From Clostridia bacterium (GTDB taxonomy: Bacteria; Bacillota; Clostridia; TANB77; CAG-508): DNA of 64,000 nt. The position numbers and the translations under genes are program-made. Below the pieces are notes generated by a model. That model saw only the letters and a list, made by a program, of their open reading frames with translations, made no database searches and was not told the DNA's origin. The stretch spans positions 1-64,000 of the forward strand of contig JAFWYK010000004.1 of the NCBI GenBank assembly GCA_017517685.1, written 5' to 3'. The number at the start of each line of letters is the position of its first letter. Position 1 is the stretch's first letter. Below are positions 54,627-62,342 of the stretch, piece after piece.

Positions 54627-54655
54627 ATTATATATTGATAAGTACTTTTTTTCAA
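54627..54655 (-). promoter_or_regulatory. Sigma-A promoter of the DUF4321-mreC-mreD-mrdA-minC operon
   Basis: On the minus strand TTGAAA (54655-54650), exactly 17 bp, TATAAT (54632-54627), about 50 bp upstream of the first start. Confidence 0.75.
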
Positions 54656-54715
54656 GTAATTTATATAGTTTTTTTAAATATAATTTAATATAAAAAACGC
54701 ATACATTTATTGACA

Positions 54716-54743
54716 TTTACTTTTAATTTAATCAATGTATAAT
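54716..54743 (+). promoter_or_regulatory. Probable sigma-A promoter of the mecA-like gene
   Basis: TTTACT (54716-54721), 16 bp, TATAAT (54738-54743). A better TTGACA at 54710-54715 is 22 bp away, too far to pair. AGGAGG and the ATG at 54766 follow. Confidence 0.5.
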
Positions 54744-54765
54744 TTAATTATATAGGAGGATTCTT

Positions 54766-55320
54766 ATGAAACTTGAAATGCTAAATGACAGCAAATTAAA
54801 AATATCTTTTGATTCTAAGGAATTAGAAGAAAACGGTATCTCTATTCATACATATTTATCTGGCTCAAAACTTATTAAAAAGTTTATTTATGCCATTTTA
54901 GAAATTGCCGAAGAAGAACTTAATTTTACATTTAAAAATTATAAGTTAGATGTTGAATCCTACTCTTTTAATCATACCCATTTTATTATATATATAACCA
55001 AAGATTTATCAAATTTCAATTCTAAAAATACTGATATATCCAGCGAAATAACATATATGTTCAAAAATCAAAATGAAGCTTTATCATTTATAGAACGAAA
55101 CTATAATTTATTAAAAAATATATTTAATCTTTATAAATACAAAAGTAATTATTATTTAATGATTAACACAAAAAATATAGACTTAAAACAAACAAAAAGG
55201 ATGCAAATTTCACTTTTTGATGAAACCGCAACCCACTTTACCTCTAATATATTAAATTCAAAAATAAAAGAATTTGGAAAGTTTACTTTAAACACTCACA
55301 CTATTGATAAATTAATTTAG
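54766..55320 (+). CDS. mecA: MecA-family adaptor protein
   Basis: A 184-residue protein starting MKLEMLNDSKLKISFDSKELEENGI, the typical MecA/NegA opening. A linker and a C-terminal domain (MFKNQNEALSFIERNYNLL, then YYLMINTKN) correspond to the ClpC-binding half. MecA proteins hand substrates to the ClpCP protease, and in Bacillus control ComK. It is somewhat shorter than Bacillus MecA (about 218). It is a single gene with its own promoter and a shared terminator. Confidence 0.8.
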   Translation: MKLEMLNDSKLKISFDSKELEENGISIHTYLSGSKLIKKFIYAILEIAEEELNFTFKNYKLDVESYSFNHTHFIIYITKDLSNFNSKNTDISSEITYMFKNQNEALSFIERNYNLLKNIFNLYKYKSNYYLMINTKNIDLKQTKRMQISLFDETATHFTSNILNSKIKEFGKFTLNTHTIDKLI

Positions 55321-55334
55321 TTAAAATAACATAA

Positions 55335-55359
55335 AAGGAGAGTTATAAAAACTCTCCTT
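55335..55359. terminator. Bidirectional terminator between the mecA-like and M23 peptidase genes
   Basis: A perfect 10-bp stem AAGGAGAGTT / AACTCTCCTT (55335-55344 with 55350-55359) between the convergent stops at 55320 and 55363, T-rich on the plus side. Confidence 0.8.
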
Positions 55360-55362
55360 CTT

Positions 55363-56343
55363 TTAGTAAATATAGTTTTGAGGATTTTTTGCTACTCCAT
55401 TTACTCTAATTTCTAAATGTAAATGTGGCCCTGTTGAATTTCCTGTTGAACCAACTGCCGCGATTGTCTCCCCTTGACTTACTGTCTGTCCGACACTAAC
55501 ATATAATCTACTGCAGTGAGCATAGTATGTTTGAATACCATTGCCATGATCTACTATAACTAAATTTCCATATGATCCTTTCCATGCTGAGTAAACTACT
55601 GTACCTGAAGCTGCTGCTTTAAGTGGTGTTCCAGAAGATGTTGCTATATCTAATCCTGTGTGAATTCCACTTCTTCTTCTACCAAATCTTGAAGTAATAG
55701 TTCCATTAACTGGTCTTACTAATGAAATACCAAGTGTTGTATTAGCCATATCATAGCTTTTTGATGTAACTATTTTCTTTTTAATTGTTTTAACTTTTTC
55801 TTTATATAAAGCTGCAACAGCTGTATCTTTATCTGAAAATTCTTTTAACTCTGTTTCATATTTTAAAGCATAAGTTATAGAATCTTGATTTTGACTATTT
55901 TTTGCTTTTAAATCGTTTATTATTGCATCTGCTTCTTCATATGATGAAACATAATATTTTTCTTCACCATTTTCTATAATAGCATAATACTTATAATATG
56001 GAACACCTGAGCTAATTACTGTATCAAATATTTCATCATCATTAGCTTTATATCCCTTTTGTAATAAACATAAATCATACTCTGGATAACTGTCTACCTC
56101 AACAAATGCTACTGTTTTGTTGTCTCCACTATCTAAATATGTATTAATTTTCTTTTGTAACTTACTTTTGTCTTCAGTATAACCTATAAACTCACCGTTT
56201 AAAGATACACTGTACATTGGTTTATACACGACAAAAACTACAAAACCTATGATTGCAAGTCCTACAAGTAGCATAATTATTAATTTAATCCATGCTCTTA
56301 AGTAAATCACTATGTTCCTTAGAATATTAGTAATTGCCACCAC
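55363..56343 (-). CDS. Membrane-anchored M23 (LytM-type) endopeptidase
   Basis: A 326-residue protein with an N-terminal membrane helix (about 19-42), an extracytoplasmic region of about 150 residues, and a C-terminal M23 zinc metallopeptidase domain with HTGLDIA (H-x3-D), YYAHCSRL and HLHLEIR. These enzymes cut peptidoglycan cross-bridges or stem peptides, and some act in sporulation engulfment. The start is uncertain. GTG at 56343 overlaps AAAGGGG, while GTG at 56310 has AAGGA 5 bp upstream and still keeps the helix. The 235-bp gap before it has no gene; only AT-rich sequence and the next terminator are visible. Confidence 0.88.
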   Translation of the reverse strand: MVAITNILRNIVIYLRAWIKLIIMLLVGLAIIGFVVFVVYKPMYSVSLNGEFIGYTEDKSKLQKKINTYLDSGDNKTVAFVEVDSYPEYDLCLLQKGYKANDDEIFDTVISSGVPYYKYYAIIENGEEKYYVSSYEEADAIINDLKAKNSQNQDSITYALKYETELKEFSDKDTAVAALYKEKVKTIKKKIVTSKSYDMANTTLGISLVRPVNGTITSRFGRRRSGIHTGLDIATSSGTPLKAAASGTVVYSAWKGSYGNLVIVDHGNGIQTYYAHCSRLYVSVGQTVSQGETIAAVGSTGNSTGPHLHLEIRVNGVAKNPQNYIY

Positions 56344-56545
56344 CCCTTTGTACCATATTTGAATATAATTTCACATATAATTTCTTAAAAAATAAAACTT
56401 TAAAACGAGTAGCACTTAAATATTTTTTCAAATATTTAAAAATTTTAAAGCTTTACCTAATAAATTATACTTATATTCAACATTAGCTTATAATATTTAA
56501 GCAATAATGTCAATAACAATTTGTTCTAATTTTGAAAATTTTGTG

Positions 56546-56572
56546 AAAAAAGTCGGCACAAAATTTGCCGAC
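56546..56572 (-). terminator. Rho-independent terminator after the coat-F-like genes
   Basis: Stem GTCGGCA / TGCCGAC (56552-56558 with 56566-56572), followed on the minus strand by six Ts, 6 bases past the stop at 56579. Confidence 0.85.
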
Positions 56573-56578
56573 CTGTCT

Positions 56579-56827
56579 CTATTGATTTGTTACTTCATCT
56601 CTTACTGTTGTTATCTCTTGAACTGTTGCATTTTGTGCAGGAACATAGTATCCTTTTGATTCTGCTAATTTAAAAAGTTCATATTGAAAACTTTCTGATG
56701 AATTCCTTAAATTTTGAAGTGTTTGTCTAAGCTCCATATTAGCTGTTTCTGTAATAGCACTTTCAAAATCTTTTAAACATGATTTTGTTGATGATAATAC
56801 ATCATTTACAATAGCTTTCTCTTCCAT
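56579..56827 (-). CDS. Coat-F-like spore protein
   Basis: An 82-residue helical protein (MEEKAIVNDVLSSTKSCLKD, then LRQTLQNLRNSSESFQYELF and AESKGYYVPAQ). It matches the short spore coat F family of Clostridia: two long helices and a YYVPA ending. The final 15 residues are Thr/Val-rich. It lies 8 bp after a related gene and probably acts in the spore coat or interior. Confidence 0.75.
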   Translation of the reverse strand: MEEKAIVNDVLSSTKSCLKDFESAITETANMELRQTLQNLRNSSESFQYELFKLAESKGYYVPAQNATVQEITTVRDEVTNQ

Positions 56828-56835
56828 ATTACCTC

Positions 56836-57021
56836 CTAAACCAAGAATGACATTAATTTTTGTTTTGAACTTAAAGCATCTTGAGCCGCTTTATTCAATA
56901 CTTGTTTGATTTGTGGATCCACAGCACTATCAGCATAATGTGTAAATTTTGAATACGCATTAGTTTGTGCTCCAATAAAATGTCTTAAATTTTGTAATTC
57001 CATTTGATTTAATGAACTCAT
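56836..57021 (-). CDS. Small coat-F-related spore protein
   Basis: A 61-residue protein (MSSLNQMELQNLRHFIGAQT, then YADSAVDPQIKQVLNKAAQD) with the conserved LRH..GA and D..IK..L..A pattern of short partners of coat-F proteins in Clostridia. It is the first gene of a two-gene unit with an AAAGGAAT site and a sigma-G-like promoter. Confidence 0.72.
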   Translation of the reverse strand: MSSLNQMELQNLRHFIGAQTNAYSKFTHYADSAVDPQIKQVLNKAAQDALSSKQKLMSFLV

Positions 57022-57052
57022 TTTCTATTCCTTTCTACATAAGATTTACTTA

Positions 57053-57082
57053 TATAATATCCAAACAAATAATTTTTTATTC
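57053..57082 (-). promoter_or_regulatory. Candidate sigma-G promoter of the coat-F-like pair
   Basis: On the minus strand GAATA (57082-57078), 18 bp, TATTATA (57059-57053). Against the sigma-G consensus GHATR-N18-CATWHTA only one base differs. The spore-protein context fits; experimental proof is lacking. Confidence 0.45.
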
Positions 57083-57110
57083 ATTTTTTCAAACATATTT
57101 ATTTAATTCA

Positions 57111-57139
57111 TTGACAAACTAAAATCATTGTTTTATAAT
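57111..57139 (+). promoter_or_regulatory. Sigma-A promoter of tRNA-Lys
   Basis: Perfect TTGACA (57111-57116), 17 bp, perfect TATAAT (57134-57139), 18 bp before the tRNA. Confidence 0.9.
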
Positions 57140-57157
57140 GTATTTTGTTATCAGAAA

Positions 57158-57233
57158 GGGTGATTAGCTCAGATGGTAGAGCAGCTGACTCTTAATCAGA
57201 AGGTCCGGGGTTCGATCCCCCGATTGCCCACCA
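57158..57233 (+). tRNA. tRNA-Lys (anticodon CUU)
   Basis: A 76-nt cloverleaf with encoded CCA. The acceptor stem is GGGTGAT / ATTGCCC with G-T pairs, the D-arm is TAGCTCAGATGGTAGAGCA, the anticodon loop is CTCTTAA (anticodon CTT) and the T-arm is CCGGGGTTCGATCCCCCG. It decodes AAG. It stands alone with its own consensus promoter and terminator. Confidence 0.96.
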
Positions 57234-57262
57234 GAACTAACCGAAAGGTTAGTTCTTTTTTT
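57234..57262 (+). terminator. Terminator of tRNA-Lys
   Basis: A 9-bp stem GAACTAACC / GGTTAGTTC with a GAAA loop (57234-57255) followed by seven Ts. Confidence 0.9.
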
Positions 57263-57266
57263 ATAT

Positions 57267-57301
57267 AAAAAACAAGACGCCCATAAAAGGCGTCTCGTTT
57301 T
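57267..57301 (-). terminator. Terminator of ftsH
   Basis: A 13-bp stem with one G-T pair (57269-57281 with 57289-57301, core AGACGCC / GGCGTCT), followed on the minus strand by Ts. It lies 24 bases past the ftsH stop, next to the tRNA terminator. Confidence 0.88.
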
Positions 57302-57324
57302 AGTATTTAATTAGAATTCGAAGA

Positions 57325-59139
57325 TTAAGAATTCATTATATTGTTAAATTCTTCTCCATCTATTTTTTCTTTTTCAAGTAACACATTAGCAACTGCATGA
57401 AGTTTTTCCATATTTTGGTTTAAGATATCTTCTGTTCTTCTATATGCTGTATCTATAATTCTCTTAACTTCTTCGTCTATTAATCCTGATGTCTCTTCAC
57501 TAAAGTTCTTTTGTGTTGTAAAGTCTCTACCTAAGAACACTTCTTCATTTCCTGATCCAAATGTAATTGCTCCTAGTTTTTCACTCATACCATATTTAGT
57601 AACCATTGCTCTTGCAATTTTAGATGCTCTTTCAATGTCATTACTTGCTCCTGTAGAGATATCTCCTAGTACTAAAGCTTCTGCAACTCTACCACCTAAT
57701 AATGATATGATTTGTTCTTCCATTTCAGATTTACTCATAAATGATCTATCTTCTGATGGTCTATACATTGTATATCCTCCAGCCATTCCTCTTGGAATAA
57801 TAGATATTTGATGAACGTCATCTTGAGTAGGTAAGAATTTACTTGCTACAGCGTGACCAGCTTCATGGAAAGCAACTAGTTTCTTTTCTTTTTCACTAAT
57901 TACTCTTGATTTTTTCTCTGGTCCCATAGTTACTTTAACCATAGCATCTTCTATTTCAAGCATACCTATTTCTTGTTTGTCTCTTCTAGCTGCTAAAAGG
58001 GCTGCTTCATTTAAAACATTTTCTAAGTCGGCACCAACAAATCCTGCTGTATTTTTAGCGATTGTTCCTAAATCAACATCATCACCTAATTTTTTCTTTC
58101 TAGCATGTACTTTTAATATTTCTTCTCTAGCTTTAACATCTGGTTGTCCTACTAATATTTGTCTATCAAATCTTCCTGCTCTTAATAAAGCTTTATCTAA
58201 TACGTCTGGTCTATTTGTAGCAGCAAGTACGATAACACCTTCATTTGCAGCAAAACCATCCATCTCTACTAATAATTGGTTTAATGTTTGTTCTCTTTCA
58301 TCGTGTCCTCCACCAAGACCTGCACCTCTTTGACGTCCAACTGCATCAATCTCATCTATAAATATGATACATGGAGCGTTTTTCTTAGCTTGTTCAAATA
58401 AATCTCTTACTCTTGATGCACCAACACCAACGAACATTTCAACGAAATCAGAACCACTTATAATAAAGAATGGGACTCCTGCTTCACCAGCAACAGCTTT
58501 AGCAAGTAAAGTTTTACCTGTTCCTGGAGGTCCTACTAATAGTACACCTTTTGGAATTCTAGCACCCATATCTGTAAATTTTTTAGGTGATCTTAAGAAA
58601 TCAACTATTTCAGATAACTCTTCTTTTTCTTCATCTATACCAGCAACATCTTTAAATGTTAATTTTGTTTTTTCATCATTAGCATTTAACATTCTTGCTT
58701 TACTTTTTCCAAAGTTCATAGATTTGTTACCACCTTGATTTGGGTTCATAAGTAGTAACCAGAAAAGAACAAATATTAATATGATTACTAATGGTGAGAA
58801 TAAACTTAATACAGACATTACAATTGATTCTTCTTCTTGAACAACTGTTAATGTAGGATTTTCAGCCATAACATCTGCAATTTGATCCATAAAGCTATCT
58901 ACACTTGGTATAGCAACTTCTTTTGGAATAGCATTCTCTTCAGCACCAACAAAGTAAACATATGCACTTGTTTTATCTGATGATATTTCTATTTTTTCTA
59001 CTTCGTTATTAGCAATGCTGCTAATTAACTTTGAATAAGGCATTTGCATATCTGGGTTATTAAGCACAGTATGTAGCCCAAGTAAAATCAGCATTAATAT
59101 AACTAGCCATGAAGCTAGTGTTTTGATACCACTTTTCAA
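57325..59139 (-). CDS. ftsH: ATP-dependent zinc metalloprotease FtsH
   Basis: A 604-residue protein from TTG at 59139 ([17 protein letters not shown]), which has GGGAGG 8 bp upstream; an in-frame ATG at 59181 lies in the promoter region without a site. Two membrane helices (about 8-26 and 108-130) flank the extracytoplasmic domain. An AAA+ domain follows with Walker A GPPGTGKT, Walker B IIFIDEID and the second region of homology ([19 protein letters not shown]). The M41 zinc site is HEAGH with a downstream D. FtsH degrades misfolded membrane and short-lived cytosolic proteins. tilS lies immediately upstream, as in many Firmicutes, but hpt is missing between them. Confidence 0.97.
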   Translation of the reverse strand: MKSGIKTLASWLVILMLILLGLHTVLNNPDMQMPYSKLISSIANNEVEKIEISSDKTSAYVYFVGAEENAIPKEVAIPSVDSFMDQIADVMAENPTLTVVQEEESIVMSVLSLFSPLVIILIFVLFWLLLMNPNQGGNKSMNFGKSKARMLNANDEKTKLTFKDVAGIDEEKEELSEIVDFLRSPKKFTDMGARIPKGVLLVGPPGTGKTLLAKAVAGEAGVPFFIISGSDFVEMFVGVGASRVRDLFEQAKKNAPCIIFIDEIDAVGRQRGAGLGGGHDEREQTLNQLLVEMDGFAANEGVIVLAATNRPDVLDKALLRAGRFDRQILVGQPDVKAREEILKVHARKKKLGDDVDLGTIAKNTAGFVGADLENVLNEAALLAARRDKQEIGMLEIEDAMVKVTMGPEKKSRVISEKEKKLVAFHEAGHAVASKFLPTQDDVHQISIIPRGMAGGYTMYRPSEDRSFMSKSEMEEQIISLLGGRVAEALVLGDISTGASNDIERASKIARAMVTKYGMSEKLGAITFGSGNEEVFLGRDFTTQKNFSEETSGLIDEEVKRIIDTAYRRTEDILNQNMEKLHAVANVLLEKEKIDGEEFNNIMNS

Positions 59140-59171
59140 AATATTGTCCTCCCATATTCTTATATGCCTAA

Positions 59172-59200
59172 AATATAGCATAGCAAAAATTCAATTGCAA
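59172..59200 (-). promoter_or_regulatory. Sigma-A promoter of ftsH
   Basis: On the minus strand TTGCAA (59200-59195), 17 bp, TATATT (59177-59172) preceded by TGC (extended -10). Confidence 0.65.
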
Positions 59201-59260
59201 TAGGTTTTTTTAAAAGAAATATGTCTGTAACATTTGATTTTTCAAGGCCTTTACGGAAGC

Positions 59261-60280
59261 CTATTTTACGTCCGAAATGATAATTTTTTTATTTTTGATT
59301 ACAATTTTAGTTTTTTTATTCGGAGTTAAAAATTTATTCCCAATATTATTGTTGCAAAGTTTAATTATATCTTCTATATGTATTTTTTCTATTCCCTTTG
59401 TTGTTCCAAAAATCTTATTTATACTATACAAAATTACTCTTTTTTGAATCGCTACATTTTCTGCATTAAAACGCTTCAAATCTAATATAATTATAGCCTC
59501 CGCATTCTCATTATATACATCATTTTTTAAGTTTTTTTCTTCTAAACACATAGAATTATACGCAACTTCTGTTTGCATATCCAAATAATTTAAATCATCT
59601 TTTGCAATATTTGAGAGTCTTGTAATAGCTTCTATAATATTAGGGTTCAATTCCTCTTTAATATACGGAATAGCTACATTACGAATTTTATTTCTTGTAT
59701 AAACATTCTCATCATTTGACTCATCATGTCTTGGATTTATATTTTCTTTCTTACAATATTCTTCAATATCTACTCTTTCAATTTCAATTAATGGTCTAAT
59801 ATAATTTAATGATTTAGCTTCTATTCCTTTTAAACCGCTTAATCCACTACCTCTAACAATATTCATAATTACTGTTTCTACATTATCATTAGCATTATGA
59901 GCTATAGCAATCTTATTTGCATTTACTTCTTCTTTCACTTGATTAAAGAAATCATATCTAATTATTCTTCCTGTTTCTTCTAATCCTCTTTTCTCTCTTT
60001 CTGCTGTTTCCTTAATGTTAGCATGAAGAATAAAACATTCAATATTATTTTTTTCACAATACTCTTGAACATATTTTTCATCAATTTTTGCATTTTCTCT
60101 TAATCCATGATTAATATGTGCAACAACATAGTCAAATTTAATTAATTCTTCACTCTTAATTTTACTTAAAACACTAAGCATAGCCATTGAATCTGGTCCA
60201 CCTGATACTCCAAGTACAAGTTTGTCACCATTTTCAATTAATTTAAACTTTTTAATTGTATTTAATACTTTTTCTAACAT
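59261..60280 (-). CDS. tilS: tRNA(Ile)-lysidine synthase
   Basis: A 339-residue protein from ATG 60280 (MLEKVLNTIKKFKLI), with GAAGGGG 8 bp upstream; a longer frame from 60307 would run through that site. The PP-loop is SGGPDSM (about 26-32), followed by AHINHGLRENA and AHNANDNVETVIMNIVRGSGLSGL. TilS converts the wobble C of the CAU anticodon of tRNA-Ile2 to lysidine, using lysine and ATP. It is shorter than Bacillus TilS (about 470): the C-terminal tRNA-acceptor-binding domain appears absent or reduced, as in the short Aquifex type. Confidence 0.93.
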   Translation of the reverse strand: MLEKVLNTIKKFKLIENGDKLVLGVSGGPDSMAMLSVLSKIKSEELIKFDYVVAHINHGLRENAKIDEKYVQEYCEKNNIECFILHANIKETAEREKRGLEETGRIIRYDFFNQVKEEVNANKIAIAHNANDNVETVIMNIVRGSGLSGLKGIEAKSLNYIRPLIEIERVDIEEYCKKENINPRHDESNDENVYTRNKIRNVAIPYIKEELNPNIIEAITRLSNIAKDDLNYLDMQTEVAYNSMCLEEKNLKNDVYNENAEAIIILDLKRFNAENVAIQKRVILYSINKIFGTTKGIEKIHIEDIIKLCNNNIGNKFLTPNKKTKIVIKNKKIIISDVK

Positions 60281-60307
60281 ACAATCCCCTTCTTTTCTAT
60301 AAAACAA

Positions 60308-60347
60308 GGACGAAGATATAGAACATTTCTGTTCAATAGCTACGTCC
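60308..60347 (-). other. 40-nt imperfect hairpin in the dnaB-tilS gap
   Basis: On the minus strand GGACG.AG..AT.GAACA, a GAAA loop, and the matching arm ending CGTCC form an 18-position stem with 15 pairs and three mismatches. It lies after the dnaB stop and before the tilS ribosome binding site. There is no clear T run, so it could be an mRNA processing or stability structure. Confidence 0.5.
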
Positions 60348-60361
60348 CCAAATCATTCTTA

Positions 60362-61702
60362 TTATTGTTCTTCAAAAAATCTTTTTTCTAAATTTGCGAA
60401 TTTTGTATAACTTGGAAGCCAAGCTAAATCAATTGTACCTGTTGAACCACCTCTGTGTTTTGCAAGTATTACTTCAGCTACATTTTTCTTTTCACTATCT
60501 TCATTATAATAATCATCTCTATATAAGAATATAACTTGATCGGCGTCTTGCTCAATTGCTCCAGACTCTCTTAAGTCTGATAACATAGGTCTCTTATCAT
60601 CACGTTTTTCAACAGAACGAGATAACTGAGATAGTGCAATTACTGGTATTTGAAGTTCTTTCGCTAAAATTTTTAAAGATCTACTAATTTCTGAAATTTC
60701 TTGCTCACGGCTAGCATTTTTCTTACCACTTCCTTGAATAAGTTGTAAGTAGTCGATTACTACTAAACCAATATCTTTTTCAATCTTAAGCTTTCTACAT
60801 TTAGCACGAATTTCCATTATTGAAATACCAGCTGTATCATCAATATAGATAGGTGCTTCTGATAATCTTGTTAATGTTGAAGCTAACTTAACCCAATCAT
60901 CATCTTCAAGTTGTCCAGTTCTAACTTTATTACTATCAACTAATGCTTCACAACAAAGAATTCTGTTACCAACTTGCTCTTTAGACATCTCTAAGTTAAA
61001 AATAGCAACACCTTTTTTAGCTTGAACAGCTACGTTTGTAGCGATATTAATTGCAAATGCTGATTTACCCATCGCAGGTCTTGCAGCTACAATTATTAAA
61101 TCTGAATCATGTAATCCAGAAGTTTTTAAATCATAATCTTTAAATCCTGTAGGTGTTCCACTTAATTGACCTTTTTGATTATATAATTCTTCTAACTTTG
61201 CAAAAGTTTCTACTAAAACATCTTTTAAAGCAGAATAACCTTTTGTATTTTTCTTTTGAGCTAAATCGAATATTTTCTTTTCAGCCATGTCCATTATTCT
61301 ATCAACATCTTCAGTTTCATCATACCCTAAAGCTACAAGTTCATTTGCTGAAGAAATTAAATTTCTAAGCATAGCTTTTTCATCAACTATTTTAATGTAT
61401 TTATCAACGTTAGCAGTTGTTGGTACTCTTTCAGGTAGACTCGCTAAATATTCAAGTCCTCCTACCCTTTCAAAATTACCTGTTTCTATCAATTCTGCTT
61501 TTACTGTAATTATATCTATTGGTTCATTTTTTGAGTATAAACTAAGTATAGCTGCATATATAGCTTTATTATCTTCTCTATAAAAAGCATCTTCTTTTAA
61601 TACTTCAATTGCAGCAATAACAGAATCTCTGTCTGTTAACATACACCCTAATATAGCTTGCTCAGCTTCTATATCATGTGGTGGAACTTTTCCTAAATCC
61701 AT
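60362..61702 (-). CDS. dnaB: Replicative DNA helicase DnaB
   Basis: A 446-residue protein of usual length starting MDLGKVPPHDIEAEQAILGC. An N-terminal primase-binding domain (about 1-100) is followed by a linker helix and a RecA-like helicase domain with Walker A AARPAMGKSAFA, Walker B VIDYLQLI, EISRSLKILAKELQIPVI and DLRESGAIEQDADQVIFLYRD. It is the hexameric helicase of the replication fork (DnaC in Bacillus naming). GAGGGATG precedes the ATG. It lies 33 bp after rplI, the classical gdpP-rplI-dnaB arrangement. Confidence 0.97.
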   Translation of the reverse strand: MDLGKVPPHDIEAEQAILGCMLTDRDSVIAAIEVLKEDAFYREDNKAIYAAILSLYSKNEPIDIITVKAELIETGNFERVGGLEYLASLPERVPTTANVDKYIKIVDEKAMLRNLISSANELVALGYDETEDVDRIMDMAEKKIFDLAQKKNTKGYSALKDVLVETFAKLEELYNQKGQLSGTPTGFKDYDLKTSGLHDSDLIIVAARPAMGKSAFAINIATNVAVQAKKGVAIFNLEMSKEQVGNRILCCEALVDSNKVRTGQLEDDDWVKLASTLTRLSEAPIYIDDTAGISIMEIRAKCRKLKIEKDIGLVVIDYLQLIQGSGKKNASREQEISEISRSLKILAKELQIPVIALSQLSRSVEKRDDKRPMLSDLRESGAIEQDADQVIFLYRDDYYNEDSEKKNVAEVILAKHRGGSTGTIDLAWLPSYTKFANLEKRFFEEQ

Positions 61703-61735
61703 ATTTACATCCCTCTTAAATTATAGATTTTGTAC

Positions 61736-62185
61736 CTATTTTGTTGGTACTACCATTACTAATACACTTGCCATTACACCTTCGTTTAACTTGATTTCAA
61801 CTCTAGTTGTTCCAGCAACTTTTATTGATTCAGATAATAATATCTTCTTTTTATCAACATCTATCTTATGATCTTTTTTCAAGGATTCAGCAATCTCTTT
61901 TGCTGTTACAGCACCAAATAGTTTTCCATTATCTCCTGCTTTTACAGCAATCTTAAGTGTTATTTTTTTCATTTTTTCAGCTATTTCTTTAGCTTCTTTT
62001 AAGTCTTCACCTTTTCTGTATTGAATAGATTCATTTTTAGCTTTTAAATTATTCATGTTTCCACTATCAGCTGGTACAGCTAAATTTTTAGGAAATAAAA
62101 AGTTTCTTGCATATCCATCAGCAGCATTAACAACTTGATCTTTTTTTCCTACCCCTTTAATATCTTGTTTTAAAATAACCTTCAT
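61736..62185 (-). CDS. rplI: 50S ribosomal protein L9
   Basis: A 149-residue protein starting MKVILKQDIKGVGKKDQVVN. The N-terminal domain signature DGYARNFLFPKNLAVPA, a long connecting helix and the C-terminal domain (GKLFGAVTAKEIAESLKK) are all present. L9 binds 23S rRNA near the L1 stalk. An AAAGGAGAAC site is upstream. It is cotranscribed with dnaB from its own promoter. Confidence 0.98.
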   Translation of the reverse strand: MKVILKQDIKGVGKKDQVVNAADGYARNFLFPKNLAVPADSGNMNNLKAKNESIQYRKGEDLKEAKEIAEKMKKITLKIAVKAGDNGKLFGAVTAKEIAESLKKDHKIDVDKKKILLSESIKVAGTTRVEIKLNEGVMASVLVMVVPTK

Positions 62186-62233
62186 CTTGTTCTCCTTTCA
62201 AAAATTTATCTTTCTGTATAATTTTACTCATGT

Positions 62234-62262
62234 ATTGTATAACATTTTAGCTGAAATATCAA
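62234..62262 (-). promoter_or_regulatory. Sigma-A promoter of rplI-dnaB
   Basis: On the minus strand TTGATA (62262-62257), 17 bp, TACAAT (62239-62234). Confidence 0.6.
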
Positions 62263-62306
62263 GCTTTTAACTCAAACATATATATGCTTTTAATATTTTT
62301 TAATAT

Positions 62307-62336
62307 AAAAAAGGGATAATTTATAAATTATCCCTT
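62307..62336 (-). terminator. Terminator of gdpP
   Basis: Stem AAGGGATAATTT / AAATTATCCCTT (62311-62322 with 62325-62336), followed on the minus strand by six Ts, 6 bases past the gdpP stop. Confidence 0.85.
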
Positions 62337-62342
62337 AAAACT

